From contig NZ_JAGHMF010000015.1 in NCBI RefSeq assembly GCF_017741815.1, positions 1-64,000 on the forward strand: a stretch of 64,000 nt of DNA. The letters are read 5' to 3'. A program made the position numbers and the translations under genes. Source of the DNA: Rhizobium sp. 16-488-2b. GTDB taxonomy: Bacteria; Pseudomonadota; Alphaproteobacteria; Rhizobiales; Rhizobiaceae. The notes below the pieces were generated by a model that saw only the letters and a list, made by a program, of their open reading frames with translations, searched no databases and was not told the origin of the DNA. Shown one piece after another: positions 29,350 to 39,137 of this stretch (its first letter is position 1; each line of letters starts with the position of its first letter).

Positions 29350-30693
29350 ATGAACGCCGATCTCATCGCCCGCTATTCCGCCCCCGTACCTCGCTACACC
29401 AGCTATCCGACCGCGCCGCACTTCCACGAGGGCGTTGGCGAGATGGATTACCGGCAGTGGCTCGAAGCAAATTCACAAGGCGCACTATCGCTTTACGTGC
29501 ATATTCCGTTCTGCGACCGGCTCTGTTTCTACTGCGGTTGCCATACCAAGCAGGTGCGCCGCTACGACCCCATCGCGACCTACCTGGAGGCCTTGAATAG
29601 CGAGATCGAGCTCGTTGCGACATATCTCCCGCTACGGCGAAAGGTCGCAGCCATCCATTTCGGCGGCGGATCGCCGACGATCGTAAGCCCCGACGACCTC
29701 ATGCGCCTGCGCACCACGCTCGACGCCAATTTCGACATCGGCCCGGATTGCGAGATCAGCGTCGAAATCGACCCGACCCATGTCGATGCCGAAAAGCTGA
29801 AGGCATGGCGCGATTTCGGCATGACGCGGGCAAGCGTCGGCGTGCAGGATTTCGAGCCGATCGTTCAGACAGCGATCAACCGGCCGCAGAGCTTCGAGCA
29901 GACGGCACTGGTCGTGCGAACCTTGCGCGAGCTCGGCATCGGCTCGATCAATCTCGACATCGTCTACGGCCTGCCGCATCAGGACCGCGACATGTTGCTG
30001 CGCACGATCGACCTGTCGCTGTCGATGCAGCCCGATCGCATCGCCATGTTCGGCTACGCCCACGTTCCCTGGGTCAAGAAGCACCAGTCGGTGATCGATA
30101 CCGCGACCCTTGCCGGCCCCGCCGACCGCTTCGCGATGGCCGCGGCGGGCGCTAGCGCCATCCTTGCGGCAGGCTATGATGCCGTCGGCATCGACCACTT
30201 CGCAAAGCCCGACGACAGCATGGCCCGCCAGCTGCGTGACGGCGAACTCCGGCGCAACTTCCAGGGCTACACGACCGATGGCGCCGACACGCTCATCGGC
30301 CTTGGCGCTTCCTCGATCGGCAAGCTGCCGCAAGGCTATGTCCAGAACATCGTCGCAACAGGACAATATTGCCGGGCGATCTCGGAAGGTCGCCTTCCCG
30401 TCGCCCGGGGGTTCGCGCTCTCGGATGCCGACCGCGCCAGCGCGCAGGCGATCGAAGAGCTGATGTGCCAGTATGCCTTCTCGGTCACCGAGCTGCGCGC
30501 CCGTTTTGGCAAGGCTGCCGACGACGCCTGCGACGACGCCCTGCACGCGAGCTTCAACGAGGATGGCTTCGTGTCCTTCGACGGCGACAGGTTCGCGATT
30601 ACAGATGAAGGCCGCCCCTTCGTGCGCACCATAGCCGCCAAGTTCGATCGCTACCTCGCGCAGGGCAAGGCCAAACATTCCTCCGCCATTTGA
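29350..30693 (+). CDS. hemN: oxygen-independent coproporphyrinogen III oxidase
   Basis: A 447-residue radical-SAM enzyme. The cluster motif IPFCDRLCFYCGC is the HemN form (CxxxCxxC plus the extra C), distinct from HemW. HemN decarboxylates coproporphyrinogen III to protoporphyrinogen IX without oxygen, so haem can be made for respiratory oxidases at low oxygen. GAAAGGACACGCTC precedes the ATG at 29350, and an anaerobox sits upstream. The last codons overlap a second anaerobox that faces the cyd genes. Confidence 0.95.
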   Translation: MNADLIARYSAPVPRYTSYPTAPHFHEGVGEMDYRQWLEANSQGALSLYVHIPFCDRLCFYCGCHTKQVRRYDPIATYLEALNSEIELVATYLPLRRKVAAIHFGGGSPTIVSPDDLMRLRTTLDANFDIGPDCEISVEIDPTHVDAEKLKAWRDFGMTRASVGVQDFEPIVQTAINRPQSFEQTALVVRTLRELGIGSINLDIVYGLPHQDRDMLLRTIDLSLSMQPDRIAMFGYAHVPWVKKHQSVIDTATLAGPADRFAMAAAGASAILAAGYDAVGIDHFAKPDDSMARQLRDGELRRNFQGYTTDGADTLIGLGASSIGKLPQGYVQNIVATGQYCRAISEGRLPVARGFALSDADRASAQAIEELMCQYAFSVTELRARFGKAADDACDDALHASFNEDGFVSFDGDRFAITDEGRPFVRTIAAKFDRYLAQGKAKHSSAI

Positions 30694-30703
30694 TCTGAAT
30701 CAA
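30690..30703. promoter_or_regulatory. anaerobox upstream of the cyd operon
   Basis: TTGATCTGAATCAA, again a perfect TTGAT-N4-ATCAA site. It overlaps the hemN stop codon and lies 137 bases before the first gene of the cyd operon. It would put the high-affinity bd oxidase under the same Fnr/FixK control as hemN. Confidence 0.85.
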
Positions 30704-30790
30704 TAAACCCGGGCGAAAAGCTGACTATCGTCAAATCCGGCGCCAATTGCAGCAGCCCCGGCCTGCCGATTGTCAGCCACGCACTGCGCA

Positions 30791-30820
30791 CTGTGATTTC
30801 AGAAATTTCTGAAATCACAG
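30791..30820. promoter_or_regulatory. 30-bp perfect palindrome, candidate operator of the GbsR-like regulator
   Basis: CTGTGATTTCAGAAA is followed at once by its exact reverse complement, giving 15+15 matched bases without a spacer, 19 bases before the regulator's ATG. A perfect palindrome of this length so close to the start is expected for autorepression by a dimeric winged-helix protein. It also lies between the anaerobox and the operon, so a bound repressor would block Fnr-driven transcription. Confidence 0.75.
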
Positions 30821-30839
30821 TCATAACGGAAACCTGACC

Positions 30840-31418
30840 ATGAACCTTGCGCCGCTCGTCCAATCCTTCGTCCTGCACTTCGGTGAGATGGGCTCGCGCT
30901 GGGGCATCAACAGGACGGTGAGCCAGATCTACGCGCTGCTCTACGTCTCCTCGCAACCGCTCTGCGCCGAGGAGATCGCCGACGCGCTCGGCATCTCGCG
31001 CTCGAACGTCTCGATGAGCCTGCGCGAACTGCAGACCTGGAACCTCGTGCTGCTCAGGCACCGGCCGGACGACCGCCGCGACTTCTTCACCACGCCCGAC
31101 GATGTCTGGCTGATCCTGCGCACGCTCGCCGAAGAGCGCAAGAAGCGCGAGGTCGATCCGACGCTCTCGGTGCTGCGCGAAATCCTGATGCAGCGGCCGG
31201 CGAGCGAGGCCGAGCGTCATGCACAGGAACGCATGAGTGAAATGCATGCGCTGATTGAACAGCTGACACATTGGTATGACGATGTGAAACAACTTGAAAC
31301 AGAAAGGCTTGCAACGCTACTCTCGCTAGGCGCGAAAGTGACGAAGCTGCTCGAGGCCAAGGACCGGGTCATATCGCTCGGCCGTGGCCGCCGTCCCAAT
31401 CCTGCGAACAAGAGTTAG
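30840..31418 (+). CDS. GbsR/MarR-family regulator of the cyd operon
   Basis: A 192-residue winged-helix protein of the GbsR branch of MarR: FGEMGSRWGINRTVSQIYALLYVSSQPL, EEIADALGISRSNVSMSLREL as recognition helix, then a wing (RRDFFTTPDD) and a helical dimerisation tail. It is first in the operon with cydD, whose ATG follows the stop by four bases. A 30-bp palindrome precedes it. The signal is unknown; redox, haem or osmotic cues are possible. Confidence 0.85.
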   Translation: MNLAPLVQSFVLHFGEMGSRWGINRTVSQIYALLYVSSQPLCAEEIADALGISRSNVSMSLRELQTWNLVLLRHRPDDRRDFFTTPDDVWLILRTLAEERKKREVDPTLSVLREILMQRPASEAERHAQERMSEMHALIEQLTHWYDDVKQLETERLATLLSLGAKVTKLLEAKDRVISLGRGRRPNPANKS

Positions 31419-31422
31419 CGCC

Positions 31423-33111
31423 ATGACCAGTGCCTTTCTCGATGCCAAGCAAGACAAGGCCCGCGACGGACGGCGCAAGCGCGCCCGCCCGCCCTCTGGT
31501 CTGCGCAGCGCGGCGCTGGTCCAGACGCTTGCCTCCCTCCTCTGGATCCCGCAGGCCGGTCTCCTCTCGATCGCGGTCGGCCGCATCGCCAATGACGGCG
31601 GGGTTGAGGCCGTCATCTGGCCGGCGATCGTCATCGGTTTCCTCGGCATCGCGAAAAGCTGTCTCGACGCGGCAGGAGGCAGCCTCGCCTTTCGCGCCGC
31701 CCGCGCCGAACTCACCCAGAGACGCGCCCGCGCGGTCGAAGCCCTTGCGCGCCGGTCACCGGTCGACAGCACCCGCCACACATCGGGCGAGGCCGCCAGC
31801 ATCGTTGGCGAACAGGCCGAACTCATCGTCCCGTATCTCGCACGTTTCCAGCCGACCCGCTTCAAGGCCAGCGCCGTGCCTCTGGTTATCCTGGCATGCG
31901 TCTTCCCGATCTCTTGGATTGCAGCCCTCGTGCTGCTTTTCGCCATGCCCCTCATCCCCGTTTTCATGGCGCTGATCGGCTGGCGTGCTCAAGCCGCCAG
32001 CGAAAAGCAGCTGGCCGCGACCGGCGGCCTCAACGGCTTCCTGCTCGATCGCCTGCGCGGCCTTGCCACCATCCGCGCGCTTGATGCCGTCGATGCCACG
32101 GCAACGCGCCTTCGCGCCGATGCCGAGGACCTGAAGACCCGCACCATGGCCGTGCTGCGCATCGCCTTCCTGTCGTCGGCGGTTCTCGAGCTCTTCGCCG
32201 CGCTCGGCGTCGCCATGGTCGCCGTCTATGTCGGCTTCTCGCTGCTCGGCGAGATCCGCTTCGGTGCCTGGACAAATGGCCTCGATCTCACATCGGGCCT
32301 CTTCGTGCTGCTGCTGGCACCCGCCTTCTTCGAGCCGCTGCGCGAACTCTCGGCCGTCTGGCACGACCGCGCCTCGGGCGAAGCAGCGATGAAGGCACTC
32401 GATGCGCTGAGCGAAGACGGCATGATGCTGCCGCAGGGAGAAGCCGCTCAAGGCCCCCTTGACGCCAATATCCGCTTCCACGCCGTCGCCTTCCGCTATC
32501 CCGGCAGCGATACTTCAGCCATCGAGGACTTCGATCTCCATATCCGCGCCGGCGAACATGTCGCCCTGCTGGGCCCAAGCGGCTCGGGCAAGTCGACCCT
32601 GCTGGCACTCGCCGCCAGTCTCGCGGCCTGCGAAAGCGGCCGCGTCGAGATCGGCGGGCGACCGGCCGGTCAAGCCTCGCGGACACGGATCGCCTGGATC
32701 GGCCAGAAACCGCATATTTTCGCCGGCAGCATCACCCGCAACGTCACGCTCGGCCGCCCGCAGGTCTCCGCGCAACAGGCCGTCGCCGCACTCGACGCCG
32801 CCCAACTCGGAAGGCTCGCAAGCGCCTACCGCAACCGTCCGCTCGGCGATGGCGGAGCCGGCTTGTCGGGTGGCGAGGCGCTGCGGCTCGCCATCGCCCG
32901 CGCTGCCGTGGACCCCGAGACGCTGATCGTCCTCGCCGACGAACCGACGGCGCATCTCGATAGCGCAACGGCCGACGACATCACCGAGAGCCTGCTTGCG
33001 CTCGCCGAGGGCAAGACCTTGCTCGTCGCCACGCACGACCCGCGCCTCGCCGCCCGCATGGGCAGGACGATCCATCTCAATCCGGAACCCGCACGGGAGG
33101 CCGCCGAATGA
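31423..33111 (+). CDS. cydD: CydD, thiol exporter ABC subunit for cytochrome bd assembly
   Basis: A 562-residue ABC half-transporter: about six membrane helices, then an ATPase with Walker A GPSGSGKST, signature LSGGEALRLAIARA and Walker B LIVLADEPTAHLD. CydDC exports glutathione and cysteine to the periplasm and is needed for haem insertion in cytochrome bd. The Shine-Dalgarno is weak; coupling to the upstream gene may help. Its last four bases overlap the start of cydC. Confidence 0.93.
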   Translation: MTSAFLDAKQDKARDGRRKRARPPSGLRSAALVQTLASLLWIPQAGLLSIAVGRIANDGGVEAVIWPAIVIGFLGIAKSCLDAAGGSLAFRAARAELTQRRARAVEALARRSPVDSTRHTSGEAASIVGEQAELIVPYLARFQPTRFKASAVPLVILACVFPISWIAALVLLFAMPLIPVFMALIGWRAQAASEKQLAATGGLNGFLLDRLRGLATIRALDAVDATATRLRADAEDLKTRTMAVLRIAFLSSAVLELFAALGVAMVAVYVGFSLLGEIRFGAWTNGLDLTSGLFVLLLAPAFFEPLRELSAVWHDRASGEAAMKALDALSEDGMMLPQGEAAQGPLDANIRFHAVAFRYPGSDTSAIEDFDLHIRAGEHVALLGPSGSGKSTLLALAASLAACESGRVEIGGRPAGQASRTRIAWIGQKPHIFAGSITRNVTLGRPQVSAQQAVAALDAAQLGRLASAYRNRPLGDGGAGLSGGEALRLAIARAAVDPETLIVLADEPTAHLDSATADDITESLLALAEGKTLLVATHDPRLAARMGRTIHLNPEPAREAAE

Positions 33112-34799
33112 GCGCGTCGCTGACCGATCTCAAGCCCATCCTCAAGCTCTTCATGAAGGAGAAGAAGCGCGGCCTGCTGCTGGGCGCCGTCATGTCCGCC
33201 GCGACGGCCACAGCCGGCATCGCCCTGCTTGGCCTCTCCGGCTGGTTCATCACGGCAACGGCCATCGCCGGCACCTCAGTGGCAACCGCCATCACCTTCG
33301 ATGTCTTCGCCCCCTCGGCCGGCATCCGCCTGCTGGCGATCGGCCGCACCGCCTCGCGCTATGGCGAGCGGTTGACGACGCACGACGCGACGCTCGCCGT
33401 GCTCGCCGCGCTGCGCGAACGCCTGTTTCGTGGCTGGGCGCAGGCCGGTGCTGCCCGTGATCTCGCAAGACGCCCTGCCCGCCTGCTGTTTCGCCTCACC
33501 GGCGACATCGATGCGCTCGATTCTCTCTATCTCCGCGTGCTGGTACCCGCAGGCGTCGCGATCCTTGCCGCCATCGCCACAGGCATCGCACTCGGCCTGA
33601 TGCATCCCCCGTTCGGCCTCTCGGCGGCACTGCTCCTCATCGTCGCCGGCCTCGGCATTCCCATTTGCGCCGGCCGCCTCGCCGCCGCCCATGCCCGGCG
33701 CCGCGCCTATGGCATCGAGGCGATGCGGGCCCGTACCATCGACCTCGTCGCCGGCCAGTCGGACCTGCTGATGGCAGGCAGGATCGAAGCGCAGACGGCA
33801 GCCATAGCCGCCGCCGACCTCTATTCGGCCAATGCCGACGACAGGCTGAACCGCATCGAGAGTAGCGTGACCTTCGGCTTCGGCATCGCCTCGACGCTCC
33901 TGCTCACCGGCGCCCTGTTGGCCGTCGCGGCCCTCGCCGGTGCCGGCACCATCACCGCACCCGTCGCCGCCCTCGGCATCCTGATTGCCTTCGCCGCCGT
34001 CGAGCCCTTCGGCGCGCTGCGTCGCGGTGCGCTGGAACTCGGACGCACGCTGTTGGCAGCAAAGCGCATTGGCCCGCGCCTGGCCAACGAGGTAGCAGCC
34101 CGCCGACACCCGGCCCCCGCCGCCGGACTGACGGTCCAACTCGCCGGCGCCAGCGCCGCTTATGCCGCAGCCGCGACGCCGGTTCTCGCCGATATCAACC
34201 TCACCCTGAGGTCGGGCGACAAGCTTGCGCTCGTCGGCGCCAGCGGTGCCGGAAAGTCGACGCTGCTCGCCCTGCTCGCCGGCGAGATCGAACCGCTCAA
34301 GGGCACGGTCGCCAACGATCCGGCCACCCTGTTGACCCAGCGCACCGAGCTCTTCCAGGACACGGTCGCCGGCAATCTGCGCCTGGCCTGTCCCAACGCT
34401 ACCGAAAGCGATCTCAAGTCCGCACTCGCCGCCGCCGGCCTGCTCGCCGATATCGCCGCCCTGCCCGATGGCCTCGACACCCGCCTTGGCGAAGGCGGCA
34501 TGGGCCTCTCGGGCGGCCAGTCGCGCCGCTTGGCACTCGCCCGCCTCTTCCTGCGCGACACGCCGCTCTGGCTGCTCGACGAGCCGACCGAGGGCCACGA
34601 CCGCGCCACGGCACTCGATGTCATGGCCCGCCTGTCCGAGAGGGCGAATGGCCGCTCGCTTGTCATCGCCACCCATATCCGCCGTGAGGCGGAGATCGCT
34701 GATGTGATCGCCACGCTCGATGGCGCCCGCATCGCCAGCATTTCGCGCCGCGGAGAGACGGCGTTCGAAGAAGCTCTGAATCGGCTGAGACCGGACTGA
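33108..34799 (+). CDS. cydC: CydC, thiol exporter ABC subunit
   Basis: A 563-residue ABC half-transporter. Membrane part to about residue 320, then Walker A GASGAGKST, signature LSGGQSRRLALARL and Walker B LWLLDEPTEGHD. It forms a heterodimer with CydD; the ATGA overlap supports 1:1 synthesis. The sequence is rich in alanine and leucine. cydA begins 75 bases after its stop. Confidence 0.93.
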   Translation: MSASLTDLKPILKLFMKEKKRGLLLGAVMSAATATAGIALLGLSGWFITATAIAGTSVATAITFDVFAPSAGIRLLAIGRTASRYGERLTTHDATLAVLAALRERLFRGWAQAGAARDLARRPARLLFRLTGDIDALDSLYLRVLVPAGVAILAAIATGIALGLMHPPFGLSAALLLIVAGLGIPICAGRLAAAHARRRAYGIEAMRARTIDLVAGQSDLLMAGRIEAQTAAIAAADLYSANADDRLNRIESSVTFGFGIASTLLLTGALLAVAALAGAGTITAPVAALGILIAFAAVEPFGALRRGALELGRTLLAAKRIGPRLANEVAARRHPAPAAGLTVQLAGASAAYAAAATPVLADINLTLRSGDKLALVGASGAGKSTLLALLAGEIEPLKGTVANDPATLLTQRTELFQDTVAGNLRLACPNATESDLKSALAAAGLLADIAALPDGLDTRLGEGGMGLSGGQSRRLALARLFLRDTPLWLLDEPTEGHDRATALDVMARLSERANGRSLVIATHIRREAEIADVIATLDGARIASISRRGETAFEEALNRLRPD

Positions 34800-34873
34800 G
34801 CGCGTGCATGACCGCCAGGCAATCCGGCCCGGCGGAAAATCTTCGTACCCCCATGGGGCGTGGGAGAAAGACT

Positions 34874-36454
34874 ATGGAACTAGACATTGTCGACTTATCG
34901 CGTTTTCAATTCGCGCTGACAGCGCTCTATCACTTCCTGTTCGTACCGCTGACGCTCGGCCTCGCCGTGCTGCTCGCCATCATGGAGACCGTCTACGTCA
35001 TGACCGGCCGCCAGATCTGGCGGCAGATGACGAAGTTCTGGGGCGTGCTCTTCGGCATCAACTTCGCCATCGGTGTCGCCACCGGCATCGTCATGGAATT
35101 CCAGTTCGGCATGAACTGGAGCTACTACAGCTACTATGTCGGCGACATCTTCGGCGCGCCCTTGGCGATCGAAGGTCTGATGGCCTTCTTCCTCGAGGCC
35201 ACCTTCGTCGGCCTGTTCTTCTTCGGCTGGGAAAAGCTCTCCAAGGTCGGTCACCTCGTGGCGACATGGTGCGTGGCGCTCGGCTCGAACTTCTCCGCGC
35301 TCTGGATTCTCGTTGCCAACGGCTGGATGCAGAACCCGGTGGGATCAGCGCTCAACCCGCAGACCATGCGCATGGAAGTGACGAGCTTCTTCGATGTGGT
35401 CTTCAACCCGGTCGCACAGGCGAAGTTCGTCCACACGGTATCGGCCGGCTACGTCTGTGCCTCCATCTTCGTGCTCGGCGTCTCGGCCTGGTATCTGCTC
35501 AAGGGCCGGCACATCGAGATCGCCAAGCGCTCGATGACGGTCGCCGCCTCCTTCGGCCTCGCCTCCGCGCTTTCGGTCGTCGTGCTCGGTGACGAAAGCG
35601 GCTATCTCGCCACCGAAAACCAGAAGATGAAGCTCGCCGCCATCGAGGCCATGTGGGAAACGGAGCCGGCACCGGCCCCCTTCACCGCCATCGGCTTCCC
35701 TGATCAACAGGCGCGCGAGACCCATTTCGCCGTTCATATCCCCTGGGTCATGGGCCTGATCGGCACCCGCTCGCTGGATACTGTCATCCCCGGGATCAAT
35801 GAGCTCGAGGAACACGCAAAGACCCGCATCCGCGAAGGCATCAAGGCCTATGACGCGCTGATGCAGATCCGCGCCGCCGGCTCGCCGGAAAAGATCACGG
35901 CGGAAACCAGGAGTGCTTTCGAGGATCTCGGTCACCAGCTCGGTTATGCCCTTCTCCTGAAGCGCTATGTCGATGATCCCCGCACCGCCACCGATCAGCA
36001 GATCGACCAGGCCGCCCGCGACACCATCCCGCATGTGCCGACCCTCTTCTGGTCGTTCCGCATCATGGTCGGGCTCGGCGTGTTCTTCATCCTGTTGACG
36101 GCGACCTTCTTCTGGCTCTCGGCCCGCCGCCGTCTCGACGCCCATCCCTGGCTGCTCCGCGTCGCCGTCCTGGCGATCCCGCTGCCCTTCATCGCCATCG
36201 AGTTCGGTTGGGTGGTTGCCGAGGTCGGACGCCAGCCCTGGATCATCGAAGGCGTGCTGCCGACAGCCGCCGCCGTCTCCAGTCTCGGCGCCAGCACCGT
36301 ACTGCTGACGATCCTCGGCTTCGCGGCGCTCTACACGGTGCTGATCATCATCGAGATGACGCTGATGGTGAAGGCCATCAAGAAGGGCCCGGAACCGGAC
36401 AACGAGCCGGAAGCCGAGCTGATTTCCGAAACCCTCGTTCCTGCCGCGGAGTGA
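34874..36454 (+). CDS. cydA: cytochrome bd ubiquinol oxidase subunit I
   Basis: A 526-residue CydA, of normal length. H20 in LTALYHFLFVPLTLGL is the haem ligand of the first helix, and the GRQPW motif (EVGRQPWIIEGVLPT) marks the periplasmic signature near the end. It holds haems b558, b595 and d and oxidises quinol at very low oxygen. GGGAGAAAGACT precedes the ATG at 34874; an in-frame ATG at 34808 would add 22 unlike residues. The Q-loop is of the short type. Confidence 0.95.
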   Translation: MELDIVDLSRFQFALTALYHFLFVPLTLGLAVLLAIMETVYVMTGRQIWRQMTKFWGVLFGINFAIGVATGIVMEFQFGMNWSYYSYYVGDIFGAPLAIEGLMAFFLEATFVGLFFFGWEKLSKVGHLVATWCVALGSNFSALWILVANGWMQNPVGSALNPQTMRMEVTSFFDVVFNPVAQAKFVHTVSAGYVCASIFVLGVSAWYLLKGRHIEIAKRSMTVAASFGLASALSVVVLGDESGYLATENQKMKLAAIEAMWETEPAPAPFTAIGFPDQQARETHFAVHIPWVMGLIGTRSLDTVIPGINELEEHAKTRIREGIKAYDALMQIRAAGSPEKITAETRSAFEDLGHQLGYALLLKRYVDDPRTATDQQIDQAARDTIPHVPTLFWSFRIMVGLGVFFILLTATFFWLSARRRLDAHPWLLRVAVLAIPLPFIAIEFGWVVAEVGRQPWIIEGVLPTAAAVSSLGASTVLLTILGFAALYTVLIIIEMTLMVKAIKKGPEPDNEPEAELISETLVPAAE

Positions 36455-36460
36455 TCGATC

Positions 36461-37615
36461 ATGATCCTGCACGAACTCATCGACTATGAAACCCTGCGCC
36501 TCATCTGGTGGCTGCTTCTCGGCGTCCTCCTCATCGGCTTCGCCGCCACCGATGGTTTCGACCTCGGCGTCGGCATGTTGCTCCCCTTCGTCGCCAGGAC
36601 GGATACGGAGCGGCGCGTCGCCATCAACACGATCGGCCCGGTCTGGGAGGGAAACCAGGTCTGGCTGATCCTCGGCGGCGGTGCCGTCTTCGCAGCCTGG
36701 CCGCCGCTCTACGCGGTCTCCTTCTCCGGCTTCTATCTCGCGATGTTCGCCATCCTGCTTGCGCTCATCCTCAGGCCGGTCGCCTTCAAGTACCGCTCGA
36801 AGCGCGAAAGCGCCCGCTGGCGTGGGAATTGGGACCTCGCGCTCTTCATCGGCGGATTCGTTCCGTCGCTGATCTTCGGCGTCGCCGTCGGCAACGTGCT
36901 GCAGGGCGTGCCCTTCCGCTTCGATCCGGCCGACATGCGCATCTTCTATGAAGGCACCTTCATCGGCCTGCTCAACCCCTATGCCCTGCTCTGTGGTCTT
37001 TTGTCCGTTGCGATGCTCAGCATGCACGGCGCCGCGTGGCTGGTGTTGAAGTCGAGCGGTCCTGTGGCGGAGCGTGCGCGCGGCTATGGCAGCATCGCCG
37101 CCATACTCGTCATCGTGCTCTTCGCGCTCGGCGGCGTCTTTCTGGCGCTTGGTGTCAACGGCTACACGATCTCGAGCGCCATCGTCACCGACGGCCCCTC
37201 GAACCCGCTTCTGAAAACGGCGGCACATGAGGGCTCGTGGCTCGCCAATTACGGCACCTATCCCTGGATGATGATCGCCCCGGTCGCCGGCTTCGCCGGT
37301 GCCCTCGCCACCCTGATCGCCATCCGCGCCAGGCTGGAGGTTGGCACGCTGCTCTTCAGCAAGCTGTCGATCTTCGGCATCATCTCGACCGTCGGCGTCT
37401 CGATGTTCCCCTTCATCCTGCCTTCCTCGCTCGATCCGAAGTCGAGCCTGACGGTCTGGGATGCATCGTCGAGCCACCTGACGCTGTTCATCATGCTCGT
37501 CGTCACGCTGATCTTCCTGCCGATCATCCTCGCCTACACGGCCTGGGTCTACAAAGTGCTCTGGGGCAAGGTCGACGAGAAGCAGATCACCGACAAAAGC
37601 GGTCACGCATACTGA
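36461..37615 (+). CDS. cydB: cytochrome bd ubiquinol oxidase subunit II
   Basis: A 384-residue CydB with about eight to nine membrane helices. It starts [32 protein letters not shown] and has [23 protein letters not shown], both family marks. It pairs with CydA. The gene begins six bases after the cydA stop and is followed by cydX. Confidence 0.95.
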   Translation: MILHELIDYETLRLIWWLLLGVLLIGFAATDGFDLGVGMLLPFVARTDTERRVAINTIGPVWEGNQVWLILGGGAVFAAWPPLYAVSFSGFYLAMFAILLALILRPVAFKYRSKRESARWRGNWDLALFIGGFVPSLIFGVAVGNVLQGVPFRFDPADMRIFYEGTFIGLLNPYALLCGLLSVAMLSMHGAAWLVLKSSGPVAERARGYGSIAAILVIVLFALGGVFLALGVNGYTISSAIVTDGPSNPLLKTAAHEGSWLANYGTYPWMMIAPVAGFAGALATLIAIRARLEVGTLLFSKLSIFGIISTVGVSMFPFILPSSLDPKSSLTVWDASSSHLTLFIMLVVTLIFLPIILAYTAWVYKVLWGKVDEKQITDKSGHAY

Positions 37616-37627
37616 AGGAGAAATAGG

Positions 37628-37738
37628 ATGTGGTATTTCGCATGGATCCTTGGCCTGCCGCTCGCGGCCGCCTTCGCTGTCCTCAACGCCATGTGGTACG
37701 AGCTGATCGACGATGAGGCCAAGAAGAAGAAGTCCTGA
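37628..37738 (+). CDS. cydX: CydX, small subunit of cytochrome bd oxidase
   Basis: A 36-residue single-helix protein, missed by usual length cut-offs. It starts MWYFAWILGLPLAAAFAVLN and has a conserved W and E (MWYELIDDE) and a lysine-rich end, as CydX/YbgT proteins do. AAGGAGAAATAGG lies just before its ATG at 37628. It sits in the CydAB complex and stabilises the haems. Its place directly after cydB settles the identity. Confidence 0.92.
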   Translation: MWYFAWILGLPLAAAFAVLNAMWYELIDDEAKKKKS

Positions 37739-37753
37739 GTGACAGGATAACAA

Positions 37754-37790
37754 AAGAGGCTGCGCTCAATCCGGGCGCAGCCTCTTCTCG
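37754..37790 (+). terminator. terminator of the cyd operon
   Basis: AAGAGGCTGCGC pairs with GCGCAGCCTCTT (12 base pairs) around a nine-base loop, 15 bases after the cydX stop. It can serve the convergent msrC gene as well. Confidence 0.85.
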
Positions 37791-37810
37791 TTCACTGAAG
37801 GGAATTGACG

Positions 37811-38299
37811 TCAGTAACTGGCCGCGATGAAGATATCGGCCAGCGCCTCGATCCCAGCCTGATCGTCAGCATCGAAGCGCGAAGGGATCGGGCTGTCGAG
37901 ATCGATGACGCCGAGGATTTCGCCATTGTGGCTGAGCGGCACAACAAGCTCCGAGCGCGAGGCAGCGTCGCAGGCGATATGGCCTGGAAAGGCATGGACG
38001 TCCTCGACGAGGATCGACTGGCCCTTAGCGACCGCCGTCCCGCAGACGCCGCGTCCGACCGCGATCCGCACGCAGGCGGTGCGCCCCTGGAACGGCCCGA
38101 GCACCAGCTCGTCCTTCGATTTCAAGAAATAGAAACCGGCCCAGTTGAGCTCCGGCATCATCTCGAACATCAGCGCCGAGGTATTGGCCGCGTTGGCGAT
38201 CACATCGCGCTCGCCATGAAGCAGCCCGGTCAGCTGTTGCGCGAGCTCGCGATAGAATTCCTTCTTGTCGGCCTGATCGATCTTCGCCGTTTGAAACAT
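37811..38299 (-). CDS. msrC: free methionine-(R)-sulfoxide reductase (GAF domain)
   Basis: A 162-residue single GAF-domain protein. Cysteines 76, 86 and 110 have the same spacing as the three active Cys of the E. coli enzyme fRMsr (84, 94, 118), and HIACDAASRSELVVPL is its signature. It reduces free Met-R-sulfoxide in the cytoplasm. It is convergent with the cyd operon; no partner gene is near. Confidence 0.9.
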   Translation of the reverse strand: MFQTAKIDQADKKEFYRELAQQLTGLLHGERDVIANAANTSALMFEMMPELNWAGFYFLKSKDELVLGPFQGRTACVRIAVGRGVCGTAVAKGQSILVEDVHAFPGHIACDAASRSELVVPLSHNGEILGVIDLDSPIPSRFDADDQAGIEALADIFIAASY

Positions 38300-38685
38300 G
38301 TCGGTTCACTTTCCAGTCGATGCTTGCACGCGTTGGGGCCTGATATAGCGGTCCTGATAGCGCTTGCCAATTCGCCGCCGTGCAGCCTTCGCCCGCAATC
38401 ACCGCGCGAATTCACGCCGGCTCCTTTTAAATTCACAGGGGATTGAAGGAAGCGATCTTGTCCGGCGGCGATCGGGCCATATGTCCATAATATGTCGGTC
38501 GGATATCCGACGCTGGCGGCCGCCGGCGGCATCCGATCGACGAATGCAGACGCGAAAAGGCCGTGCTCGCGCACGTCTGCCTGCCATCGAACCCGCAAGG
38601 CGATGGCATCGCGCGATCGTCGGCGCAGGTATTGGCCGACAACGATAGAACCATCCATTTTCAGTTTCAGTTCGAGGTAAAGGCA
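38300..38685. other. intergenic gap, no gene seen
   Basis: About 385 bases between two divergent starts. Frames on both strands here lack ribosome sites and good codon bias. Likely promoter DNA for both sides; no motif stands out. Confidence 0.5.
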
Positions 38686-38946
38686 ATGACACCGGAAGAC
38701 AGACAGGCAGTTTTCAGCCACCGCGAGATTGCCGCAGTCATAAAGGGAATAACGCTCGACGATGGCACCGACGCGCCGATCACAGGTAAGTCGTTGGGCG
38801 AAGCCATCCTCTTCGTATCGGAGGAAGCGTCTACAAACGCATCAAGCGCGCATGTGATCTACGGCGCCAACGAATCGCTGAGCTACACCGATTGCCTCAG
38901 CATCTACCGCGACTACGGCCCGGCGCTCAGACGCGGCACCAACTGA
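38686..38946 (+). CDS. small hypothetical protein
   Basis: An 86-residue acidic protein (MTPEDRQAVFSHREIAAVIKG) with ATG at 38686 after GAGGTAAAGGCA. No membrane part and no known domain. It stands alone between msrC and the DMT exporter. The codon use is normal for the region, so it is probably real. Confidence 0.55.
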   Translation: MTPEDRQAVFSHREIAAVIKGITLDDGTDAPITGKSLGEAILFVSEEASTNASSAHVIYGANESLSYTDCLSIYRDYGPALRRGTN

Positions 38947-39137
38947 GGATATAGCCAATCATACGTGGTGGCGGATCGCCGCCACGCAGGCACAGCGTGG
39001 CGCGGCTATCACACCTTCGCTTTAAGATGGGCGCGGCCTTCTCCTCAATTGTGCAGGGCAGCATTCTCAACTATACCGCCTGTTGTCGGCAACGATGCCC
39101 CGGCGCCCGAAGCTCTCTTCAAATTGAAACTGCTCCC

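Noticed and set aside
33276..37753. Long minus-strand frames opposite cydC and cydAB
   Set aside because: Composition typical of antisense frames (G, E, D, R and H rich); the plus-strand genes are certain.
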